NCBI RefSeq assembly: GCF_003352045.1
Contig: NZ_CP025815.1
Location: 2,480,001-2,544,000 of the forward strand
DNA from: Sulfitobacter sp. JL08
GTDB taxonomy: Bacteria; Pseudomonadota; Alphaproteobacteria; Rhodobacterales; Rhodobacteraceae
DNA length: 64,000 nucleotides
Direction: 5' to 3'
This document shows, one piece after another, positions 16,792-24,540 of the stretch (position 1 is its first letter; every line of letters starts with the position of its first letter). The position numbers and the translations under genes were made by a program. The notes under the pieces are model-generated. The model was not told where the DNA came from. It worked only from the letters and a program-made list of their open reading frames with translations, and ran no database searches.

Positions 16792-17381
16792 GGCGCCCAT
16801 TCGCCTGAATTCGCGCAGTTGATTTTCTATCACTGGTGGATGCTTTATATCGTCGGTTCTGAAGTTCTTTTTTGCCAATCGGTATATGCTTGACCACTTT
16901 TGGGTTCTCGTTGGCCGTTAAGCGGACAATGCACTTGGGAGCAAAACGAACGAATGCTTTTGTGAACGACGTTCCTTCCGACAATATCCCGCTTCTTACG
17001 AGCCATAACTTCAACAACAACTCCAGTCTGCGCCCTTTGAAAAGCTCAAACACCCAGCTTCCGAGCGGCGCGAGTTACCCGGATGATCAGGGGCTGGAAA
17101 GGACGCAACAGCCGCTGACACCGAACCGACCTGTCGGGTTGGGCGCGTTAGCCACGAACGGGGCGAAGCTGCCGTAACCTCGATCGCGATGCATGGTGGC
17201 CAAAAAGTAACCAACGATTGATCGCGTAAAAGTGCACAGGCCATTTCGATGCACACAAACCAACAAGATATGTACCGGACAATAACGCCTGCAAGAAGAC
17301 ATCTATGACTTGCAAGAACCTGGAATAATGAGCGAAGAAACGTGCCATATTGGGCTTTCGAACCAGTGAAAGGGTGCTGAC
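16792..17381. other. 590-base gap, nothing convincing seen
   Basis: Short frames exist on both strands (for example plus 16872-17177 and minus 16688-17053), but none has a good ribosome-binding site together with natural composition. A stretch at 17085-17260 of higher GC may be gene debris, but no family could be recognised. Confidence 0.4.
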
Positions 17382-18023
17382 ATGAAACTGTCTCATGCTG
17401 ATCCCAGCCTCGTACGTCTTGCCGGCGCGCTTTATTTGGCCATCATTCTATGTGGCCTTTCCGCCGAATTACTTTTGCGCGGCCCCTTGCTTCAGGGCAC
17501 GCCAGATCAAATCGCGCAAGCGCTTAGCGCTAATATTGGACAGCTTCGTCTGAGCCTCATTGCCGATACGGTGATGTTGCTGGCGGATATTGCGCTTGCC
17601 CTGATTTTTTTCGGTCTTCTGCGACATATCTCCCAACCTTTGGCGCTTGCCGCAATGGTGTTACGCTTGGGGCAAGCCGTGCTCATTGGCGCCAGCCTGA
17701 TGGCCCTTGCAAGTGTACCGTCTTTGCTTTTGGACGCGCCGCGCATCGCGGTGCACATGACCGAATTGCACGCAATTGGCTATGACATCGGGTTGATACT
17801 TTTTGCGGTCAACAGTGGGATCATGTCTGTCATGCTTTGGCGCTCGCAGGTGCCGAAAATGATCGCTGCGGGCATCGCGGCTTCGGGCGTCGTATATGCG
17901 ACAGGAAGCCTGGCACGCCTTATCGCGCCCGACTGGGTCGTAAACATCGAACCTGCTTACTTGATCCCGATGATCGCTGAGAGCGCCCTATGTCTCTGGT
18001 TGCTCATCCGAGCACGGGTTTGA
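17382..18023 (+). CDS. DUF4386 family membrane protein
   Basis: A 213-residue inner-membrane protein with about six transmembrane segments. The first is LAGALYLAIILCGLSAELLL. The DUF4386 pattern is seen in the GTPDQIAQALSAN loop and in LRLGQAVLIGASLMAL, HAIGYDIGLILFAVNSG and the final IEPAYLIPMIAESALCLWLL. The family function is unknown. The start is supported by GAAAGGG upstream (17367-17373). The IS110-type element begins within about 80 bases after its stop, so the insertion lies just behind this gene and leaves it intact. Confidence 0.8.
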   Translation: MKLSHADPSLVRLAGALYLAIILCGLSAELLLRGPLLQGTPDQIAQALSANIGQLRLSLIADTVMLLADIALALIFFGLLRHISQPLALAAMVLRLGQAVLIGASLMALASVPSLLLDAPRIAVHMTELHAIGYDIGLILFAVNSGIMSVMLWRSQVPKMIAAGIAASGVVYATGSLARLIAPDWVVNIEPAYLIPMIAESALCLWLLIRARV

Positions 18024-18104
18024 GTCACGGTCTGTTAATGGGATGTACCGGCTGCTTCACCCAGCAGGTTAGGCTTGGCCTATACTGCAAAAAGGAGAAG
18101 TAGC

Positions 18105-19163
18105 ATGGCGAAGAATGATTTTGATGAGCTGATGTCAGTTGGCGTTGATATCGGCAAAGACGTATTTCACTTGGTTGGCTTTGACAAAGAAGGTCGGCTT
18201 GTTTTGCGCAAGAAGATCAAACGCATGGCGTTGGTTGCGACGTTTGAGGAGCTGCCGCAATGTATTGTCGGGATGGAAGCTTGCCTGAGCGCGCACTTTG
18301 TCAGCCGAACGCTGAGCAAGATGGGGTTCGAGCCCCGGATCATTCCCGCGGTTTATGTGAAGCCTTTCAACAAGGGCCAGAAGAACGACTACAATGACGC
18401 TGAAGCTATTGCAGAAGCCGCTTTGCGTCCCAATCTCAAGACGGTATCGGAGAAGACGCAGGAGCAGCTTGATCTCCAGGCGCTGCATCGCGTTCGGTCA
18501 CGGCTTGTGTCACGTCGGACAGCAGCAATGAATCAGATCCGGGCCTTTCTGATCGAACAGGGGATCACTGTCCGACGTAGTGTCGCGGCTCTGCGCGCCT
18601 CGCTCGAAGCCATTCTTAGCAATCGCGGCGACGAGATGTCCTTGCGGATGCGGAGATTGATCCTGGGGCTCCAACAGGATTGGATATGGCTGGATAAACG
18701 GATCGATATGACCACATCTGAAATCAAAGAGGTCAGCGAGACCGAGGAAAGCTGCCAACGTCTGATGACCATTCCGGGCATCGGGCCAATCATCTCAACG
18801 GCTGTGGTTGCAGCTGTCGGGACCGGCGAGGCTTATGATCGGGGGCGAGATTTTGCGGCTTGGCTGGGGCTCGTTCCGCGACAACACAGGACCGGCGGGC
18901 GCACCATCCTGGGTCGTATCACAAAACGAGGCAGCCGGTATCTCCGCATGCTGTTTGTGCAGGCCGCGCAGGTCATCATGATGCGACCGAAGAACTGGCA
19001 TAAGTTTAGTTTTGGCGCATGGTTGGAAGCCGCCGCGACGCGCATGCAGCACAACAAGCTCGGCGTGGCGCTTGCCAATAAGCTAGCGCGGATCGCATGG
19101 AGTGTTCTTAACTCAGGCAAGGACTTCGATTGGATGGAAAAAGAATTGGCGACTGCGATCTGA
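18105..19163 (+). CDS. IS110-family DEDD transposase
   Basis: A 352-residue protein starting at ATG 18105, with AAAGGAG seven bases upstream. The N-terminal RuvC-like DEDD domain shows the first Asp in VGVDIGKDVFHLVG, Glu in IVGMEACLSAHF, and the Asp pair in KNDYNDAEAIAEAA. A coiled-coil middle follows (LHRVRSRLVSRRTAAMNQIR). The C-terminal transposase_20 domain contains MTIPGIGPIISTAVVAAVG, the WLGLVPRQHRTGG motif and the conserved serine in TKRGSRYLRML. All catalytic parts are intact, so it should be active. This family catalyses RNA-guided recombination without a DDE mechanism. Confidence 0.93.
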   Translation: MAKNDFDELMSVGVDIGKDVFHLVGFDKEGRLVLRKKIKRMALVATFEELPQCIVGMEACLSAHFVSRTLSKMGFEPRIIPAVYVKPFNKGQKNDYNDAEAIAEAALRPNLKTVSEKTQEQLDLQALHRVRSRLVSRRTAAMNQIRAFLIEQGITVRRSVAALRASLEAILSNRGDEMSLRMRRLILGLQQDWIWLDKRIDMTTSEIKEVSETEESCQRLMTIPGIGPIISTAVVAAVGTGEAYDRGRDFAAWLGLVPRQHRTGGRTILGRITKRGSRYLRMLFVQAAQVIMMRPKNWHKFSFGAWLEAAATRMQHNKLGVALANKLARIAWSVLNSGKDFDWMEKELATAI

Positions 19164-19400
19164 TCACAGCCGCAAACGACGTTCGTAAACCTCAAATGCA
19201 TGGAACGGAATAAAAACGCACTCAAAGTCTGAGAGCCCGAATGGTCATAATCGACCTGTCCGCTAATGAGACAAAGGCGCGTGCGTACTCCCAACAGGGC
19301 CACGGCAAGCAACACAAGCCGATCCAAAGGCCGGATACATATCAGCGACTTCCAGAAGACATGCAATTGAACACTTGCGAACAGCAGCCGGTACATACAT
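19164..19400 (+). ncRNA. Predicted guide-RNA (seekRNA/bridge RNA) region of the IS element
   Basis: This non-coding stretch directly follows the transposase stop and has no good reading frame. In IS1111-type elements the right non-coding end encodes the RNA that pairs with target and donor DNA. The assignment rests on position and on the left end being too short to carry one. No secondary structure was computed. Confidence 0.3.
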
Positions 19401-19598
19401 TCGGGCTCAAAGCACCCCTTAGCTGCGCCTTCAAAAGAAAGCTGCTCTGCGGAACAAACCTTCCAGCCGCTTGCTATTTCTAAGTGTCCGCTGCTGGCTA
19501 CAGACCCACATCTGTGCTTTCTGCGAAATTGGGGATGGTTCTTTTGCTGCCTTTTGGTGCAAGAAAGGGTGTCTTCGCTCGTGATACGGATATGAAAC
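19401..19598. other. Gap between the IS element and the cyanophycin operon
   Basis: Contains a degraded family A repeat core (GGGCTCAAAGCA, then GCTGCG, 19403-19427). It should also hold the promoter of the iadA-cphB-cphA operon, though no clear -35/-10 pair was identified. Confidence 0.4.
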
Positions 19599-20765
19599 GT
19601 GTTGAAACTCATCAAGAATGCGCGCCTCTACTCACCCGAGCCAGTTGGTTTGGGCCATATTCTTACCGCGGGTGAACGCATCATATACATCGGTAGCACG
19701 CAACCCGAATTGCCGGATCAGCTTCACGCCGAGATCTTGGATGTCGAAGGTGCAGCGGTTGTTCCGGGTTTGATTGATGGACATGCGCATATCACCGGCG
19801 GTGGCGGCGAAACCGGGCCAGCCAGCCGGGTGCCGCCGATGTTCCTGTCCTCCTTTACCCGCGCCGGTGTCACCTCGGTCGTTGGGGTATTGGGCACGGA
19901 CGATCTGACGCGCAACACGCAGACGCTGGTTCAGCAGGCCTATGGGCTGCGCGAAGAGGGACTTTCGGCCTGGTGTCATACCGGTGGCTATCACGTCCCT
20001 CTGACCACCCTCACCGGTTCAGCCCGTGGCGATATCGTGTTCCTTGATCCCGTTATCGGTGTCGGCGAACTGGCGATCAGCGATCATCGGTCAAGCCAAC
20101 CAACACTGGACGAGTTTCTGCGGATCGCAAGCGAGGCGCATGTCGCGGGCCTGATGACCGGCAAGGCGGGGATTGTGCATTGCCATATGGGAGACGGCGA
20201 GCGGGGTCTGTCGATGTTGGAACAGGCAATCGCGACCTGCGAAATCCCCGCGCGCGTCTTCAACCCGACCCACGTCAATCGCAACAAACCACTCTTTGAA
20301 CAGGCCGTCGCGCTGGCGCGACACGGATGTTACATCGACGCGACAGCATTCCCTTGCGGGCATATCGATCCGGGTATATCGGCCGCCGATGCCTACATCC
20401 AATTCCGCGATCTGGGCGGTCGCGCGGACCGGTTCACCATCAGTTCTGACGGCGGTGGCTGCCTGCCGGCCTTTGACCGTGAAGGAAATCTGACACGGTT
20501 TGGGGTGGGATTGTCGGACACTTTGCCCGAAACGCTGCGCGAGCTTATCGACAAGGGAATACCCCTGCCCGAAGCGCTGGCTCCGTTGACGTCAAATGTC
20601 GCCGATCTGCTCAAGCTGCGCCGAAAAGGTCGTTTGAACGTAGGGATGGATGCCGATCTGGTGGTTCTTGACGAAAACACGACTGTGCGGCATGTGATGG
20701 CCCGGGGGGAATGGCATGTCCGCGATGGCCAGATGGCCCGGCGTGGCATGTATGAAAAGGTTTGA
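19599..20765 (+). CDS. iadA: Isoaspartyl dipeptidase (beta-aspartyl peptidase)
   Basis: A 388-residue amidohydrolase that splits beta-aspartyl dipeptides, here most likely beta-Asp-Arg from cyanophycin. The zinc ligands His62/His64 (DGHAHI), His196 (HCHMGDG), His225 (NPTHVNRN) and Asp284 (ISSDGGG) are present. Where E. coli IadA has its carboxylated lysine (IGVKCAISDHR), this protein reads IGVGELAISDHR, so Glu157 would be the bridging ligand. The start is GTG 19599 or the adjoining TTG, both with weak ribosome-binding sites. It is first in the four-gene cyanophycin operon, 55 bases before cphB, which strongly supports the role. Confidence 0.88.
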   Translation: MLKLIKNARLYSPEPVGLGHILTAGERIIYIGSTQPELPDQLHAEILDVEGAAVVPGLIDGHAHITGGGGETGPASRVPPMFLSSFTRAGVTSVVGVLGTDDLTRNTQTLVQQAYGLREEGLSAWCHTGGYHVPLTTLTGSARGDIVFLDPVIGVGELAISDHRSSQPTLDEFLRIASEAHVAGLMTGKAGIVHCHMGDGERGLSMLEQAIATCEIPARVFNPTHVNRNKPLFEQAVALARHGCYIDATAFPCGHIDPGISAADAYIQFRDLGGRADRFTISSDGGGCLPAFDREGNLTRFGVGLSDTLPETLRELIDKGIPLPEALAPLTSNVADLLKLRRKGRLNVGMDADLVVLDENTTVRHVMARGEWHVRDGQMARRGMYEKV

Positions 20766-20820
20766 GCGTCCGCGCGGCCCCCGGTGGCTGCCCGTTCTAG
20801 CACCGGAAGGTAGTTAAGAT

Positions 20821-21708
20821 ATGTGCCCTGCACCCATTGATGCAGAGACCCCGCGCGGGTTCATCATTCCAATCGGCGGTGGTGAAGACCGCGTCAAGGA
20901 AATGCAGATTCACCGCAAATTCGTGGAACTGTCCGGCGGTGCGGATGCCGATATCATCGTGGTTCCGACAGCCTCGATGCTGGAAGAAACCGGACCGGAT
21001 TATAACCGCATTTTCTCTGAACTCGGGGCCGGTCAGGTCGAGTTTTTGCCCATCTCGCGCCGCGCCGATTGCGACAATCCGGAATATGCCGAGATGCTGG
21101 ACCGCGCCACCGGGATATTTATGACCGGCGGCAACCAGCTTCGGTTGTCGGCGATTCTGGGTGGCACACTTGTCGCTCAGAAAATCCGGCGGCGGAACGC
21201 GGCGGGTGTACCAGTTGCGGGAACCTCGGCCGGGGCTTCGGTCATGTCCGAACACATGGTTGCAGGCGGGAGCAGCAATTCCGCGCCAGCCGAAGGCAAT
21301 ATCACTCTGGCACCGGGTATGGGGCTGACCAATGCGGTCATCATTGACCAGCATTTCACCCAGCGTAACCGCATGGGGCGCCTGTTAACCGCCTCATCTT
21401 TCAACCCTTTTCTGATAGGGTTGGGCGTTGATGAAGACACGGCGGCATTCATTGGGCCTGATAACGTCCTTGAGGTTGTCGGCAGTGGAGCTGTCACTGT
21501 GGTGGATGCCAGCCATCTGACGCATTCGTCGATGTGGGACGCCCGCCGCGGCGAGGCGCTGAGCCTTCTGGGACTTCGGCTTGACGTTCTGGGCGAAGGG
21601 TGCCGTTATGATCTTACCGCTCGCCAGGCTTTTCCGCCGGATGAGCATATGGCCTTCTGCACATTGCCTGAACTGTCCGGGGATGAAGTCGCCAGCGATG
21701 GGAAATAA
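20821..21708 (+). CDS. cphB: Cyanophycinase
   Basis: A 295-residue S51-family serine peptidase that cuts cyanophycin into beta-Asp-Arg dipeptides. The nucleophile elbow GTSAGAS has Ser136. Other family features are IIPIGGGEDR at the start, VVPTASM, FMTGGNQLRL and DQHFTQRNRMGRL. There is no signal peptide, so it acts on cytosolic granules. The ribosome-binding site GGAAGG lies about ten bases upstream. It lies between iadA and cphA with 55- and 22-base gaps, as expected for a store-and-mobilise operon. Confidence 0.94.
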   Translation: MCPAPIDAETPRGFIIPIGGGEDRVKEMQIHRKFVELSGGADADIIVVPTASMLEETGPDYNRIFSELGAGQVEFLPISRRADCDNPEYAEMLDRATGIFMTGGNQLRLSAILGGTLVAQKIRRRNAAGVPVAGTSAGASVMSEHMVAGGSSNSAPAEGNITLAPGMGLTNAVIIDQHFTQRNRMGRLLTASSFNPFLIGLGVDEDTAAFIGPDNVLEVVGSGAVTVVDASHLTHSSMWDARRGEALSLLGLRLDVLGEGCRYDLTARQAFPPDEHMAFCTLPELSGDEVASDGK

Positions 21709-21730
21709 AAGCTAACCAACGGGGAACTTC

Positions 21731-24526
21731 ATGAAAATCATCTCGACCAATGTCTTTGTCGGCCCGAATGTTTGGGCAAGTTTTCCGGTCATTCGCCATG
21801 TTATCGACTTGGGTATTCTTGAAGAATGGCCTTCGGGGAAAATTGGTTCCGAGTATGTTGACGCGTTGATCGAGGCACTTCCCGGTCTGGCAGAACACGG
21901 CTGTTCCTATCGCGAACCCGGCGGGTTCATCCGCCGCTTGCGCGAAGATGAAGGCACCTGGCTGGGTCATGTGCTGGAACATTGTGCCATCGAAGTGCAG
22001 AACGTGGCCGGTTCAGATGTAACCTTTGGCCGAACCCGCGGCACTGGCGAACCTGGTCAGTACAACATGGTTTTTGAATACCGCCAGCGCGATGTCGGCC
22101 TGGATGCGGGCAAGCTGGCGATGGGTCTGTTGATGCATCTGTTGCCACCATCCCTCAAGGAGCAGGTGGATTACGACTTTGATCCGGATTTCAACTGGGA
22201 TGACGAATTGCGCAGCTTTGTGCTGCGGGCTCAGCGCAAGGAATTTGGCCCCTCAACCAGTTCACTGGTCAAGGCGGCACAAGAGCGGGACATCCCCTGG
22301 ATCAGGCTGAACTCAGGCTCGCTGGTGCAGTTCGGGCATGGGAAATACCAGAAACGCATTCAGGCAACCATCACCTCCGAGACCAAGCATATCTCGGTCG
22401 AGATTTCCTGCGACAAGGAAGATACCCACAATCTGCTAAACGATCTGGGCCTGCCGGTGCCGCAGCAGCGCATAGTTTATTCGCCGCGCGAGGCGGCAAA
22501 AGCGGCGGGACGTATCGGTTTTCCCGTCGTCGTCAAACCACTCGACGCCAATCATGGGCGCGGTGTTTCGATCAATCTGAACTCGGAATCCGAGGTTGAG
22601 GCGGGCTTTACCGAGGCCAAGGAACATTCTCGCAGCAGGGCCATTCTGGTTGAAAGCTTCGTCACCGGTTTCGATCATCGAATGCTGGTTGTGAACAACA
22701 AGCTGGTTGCAGTGGCTAAACGCGTCCCCGGACATGTCGTTGGCGACGGCACGCACACGATTGCCGAACTGGTCGACGTCGTGAACCAGGACCCGCGTCG
22801 CGGCATCGGGCACGAAAAAGTGCTGACCATGCTTGAACTCGACAATCAGGCCAAACGCCTGATGGAAATTGCGGGCGTGAACGAAGAAACCGTTTTGCCG
22901 GATGGCGAGGTTTTCTATCTCCGGTCGACGGCAAATCTGTCAACGGGAGGCACAGCCATTGACCTGACGGATGTGGTGCATCCCGACAACCGCGACATGG
23001 CTCAACGCGCCATCATGGCGGTTGGGCTGGATGTGGGCGGCGTGGATTTCCTGATCGACGACATAACCAAATCCTACAAGGAAATCGGTGGCGCCATCGT
23101 CGAAGTGAACGCAGCCCCCGGCTTTCGGATGCATGTGGCGCCGTCCGAAGGTCAGCCGCGCGACGTGGCCGGTAAAGTGATTGACATGCTTTTCCCTGCC
23201 ACTCAGGAAACCCGCATCCCGATTGCGGCGATCACGGGCACCAACGGCAAGACTACGACAGCCCGAATGCTGGCGCATATCATGAAAACCAGCGGCCAGA
23301 CCGTTGGTATGACCTCGACCGACGGCGTCTATGTGGACGGCAAACTGAGCGTCAAGGGCGACATGACGGGGCCCAAATCCGCGCAGATCGTGCTGCGCGA
23401 TCCGGCGGTCGATTTTGCCGTAATGGAAACCGCACGCGGCGGGCTTGTGCGATCAGGTCTGGGTTATCAGCGCTCGAACGTGGCGGCGTGTCTGAATGTC
23501 TCGGCAGATCATCTGGGTCTAGGGGGCATAAACACGGTCGAGGAACTGGCCGTGGTCAAGCGCGTGGTGGTTGAAAGCGCAACGGATACGGCGGTGCTGA
23601 ATGCCGATGACATCAATTGCCTGAAAATGGCCGACTACGCCGGGGCGAACCAGATATTCTATGTCACCACCAATCCGGGGCACAGTCTGGTCAAGGAACA
23701 TATCAAGGCAGGCGGCAAGGCCATTGTGCTGGAAAAGGGCATGAATGGTGACATGCTGACCATCTATGACAACGGTCTTCACATCCCGGTTCTGTGGTCG
23801 CATCTGATCCCGGCGACCTTGGAAGGCAAAGCGATTTTCAACGTCCAGAATGCGATGTTCGCCGCCGCGATGGCCTATAGTTTCGAAGTGGATCTTGACA
23901 ATATCCGCCACGGGCTGCGCACCTTCGACACCAGCTATTTCCAGGCACCCGGACGGATGAATGTCTATGACGAACATCCTTTCAAGGTGATCCTTGACTA
24001 TGGCCACAACCCTGCCGCCCTGAAGGCGATGGCAGCGCTGGCCGATCAGTTGGAAATCAAGGGCCGCAGGCTGTGCGTTGTTGCGATGCCCGGCGACCGG
24101 CGCGATCAAGACATTGTCGATGGGGCCGCCGCGTTGGCCGGACATTTCGATCATTTCGTTTGCAAGGCAGATGACCGACGCCGCGGTCGCGGGCTTGATG
24201 AGGTACCGCAGATGATGCGTCAGGCCTTGATCGACAACGGTGTGGATGCTGCGGCCATAACGATCATCCCCGATGAAGTCAAAGCAGTGAATGCCGCGTT
24301 GGAACAGGCTGCGCAGGGCGATCTGCTGGTGATCTTTGGTGACGACACAACGCGCTGCTGGAAACAGATCATCTATTTCAATTCTGATGGTGAAGCACCC
24401 GAGGCCGCGCCGGTGGCAAGCCCCGCCGAAACCTCGTTCGAGGACATGTTCGAAAGCGACCAGAACCTGATCCGGGATGAGCGTGGCGTGCGTCTGGCCC
24501 GTGAAGTCAGCGAAGACGCAGATTGA
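21731..24526 (+). CDS. cphA: Cyanophycin synthetase
   Basis: A 931-residue, three-module ligase of normal CphA length. The N domain spans residues 1-~210 (ends near FGHGKYQKRI). The ATP-grasp domain (~220-490) shows KPLDANHGRGVSINL and EVNAAPGFRMH and adds Asp to the backbone. The Mur-ligase module (~495-880) has the P-loop ITGTNGKTTTA (Lys507), METARGG, NVSADHLG and DYGHNP, and attaches Arg to the beta-carboxyl. A short acidic tail follows. GGGGAA precedes the ATG. It makes multi-L-arginyl-poly-L-aspartate, a nitrogen store, in the cytosol. The fourth gene starts 14 bases after its stop. Confidence 0.96.
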   Translation: MKIISTNVFVGPNVWASFPVIRHVIDLGILEEWPSGKIGSEYVDALIEALPGLAEHGCSYREPGGFIRRLREDEGTWLGHVLEHCAIEVQNVAGSDVTFGRTRGTGEPGQYNMVFEYRQRDVGLDAGKLAMGLLMHLLPPSLKEQVDYDFDPDFNWDDELRSFVLRAQRKEFGPSTSSLVKAAQERDIPWIRLNSGSLVQFGHGKYQKRIQATITSETKHISVEISCDKEDTHNLLNDLGLPVPQQRIVYSPREAAKAAGRIGFPVVVKPLDANHGRGVSINLNSESEVEAGFTEAKEHSRSRAILVESFVTGFDHRMLVVNNKLVAVAKRVPGHVVGDGTHTIAELVDVVNQDPRRGIGHEKVLTMLELDNQAKRLMEIAGVNEETVLPDGEVFYLRSTANLSTGGTAIDLTDVVHPDNRDMAQRAIMAVGLDVGGVDFLIDDITKSYKEIGGAIVEVNAAPGFRMHVAPSEGQPRDVAGKVIDMLFPATQETRIPIAAITGTNGKTTTARMLAHIMKTSGQTVGMTSTDGVYVDGKLSVKGDMTGPKSAQIVLRDPAVDFAVMETARGGLVRSGLGYQRSNVAACLNVSADHLGLGGINTVEELAVVKRVVVESATDTAVLNADDINCLKMADYAGANQIFYVTTNPGHSLVKEHIKAGGKAIVLEKGMNGDMLTIYDNGLHIPVLWSHLIPATLEGKAIFNVQNAMFAAAMAYSFEVDLDNIRHGLRTFDTSYFQAPGRMNVYDEHPFKVILDYGHNPAALKAMAALADQLEIKGRRLCVVAMPGDRRDQDIVDGAAALAGHFDHFVCKADDRRRGRGLDEVPQMMRQALIDNGVDAAAITIIPDEVKAVNAALEQAAQGDLLVIFGDDTTRCWKQIIYFNSDGEAPEAAPVASPAETSFEDMFESDQNLIRDERGVRLAREVSEDAD

Positions 24527-24540
24527 GCGGAGGCCCCGGA

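Larger units (their letters stand above)
18040..19400 (+). mobile_element. IS110/IS1111-type insertion sequence (ends not resolved)
   Basis: One DEDD transposase gene is flanked by ~80 bases on the left (after the DUF4386 stop) and a long non-coding stretch on the right. Elements of this family lack conventional terminal inverted repeats and target duplications, so the boundaries given are estimates. The asymmetry, with a short left and long right non-coding end, fits the IS1111 subgroup, in which the guide (seek/bridge) RNA is encoded downstream of the transposase. Confidence 0.7.

Noticed and set aside
16872-17177. 101-residue frame in the long gap after the DUF900 gene
   Set aside because: There is no ribosome-binding site, no motif, and the tail is low in hydrophobic order. 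The opposing frame 16688-17053 is equally weak.
19241-19483. 80-residue frame downstream of the IS transposase
   Set aside because: It has unnatural composition and lies in the presumed non-coding IS end.
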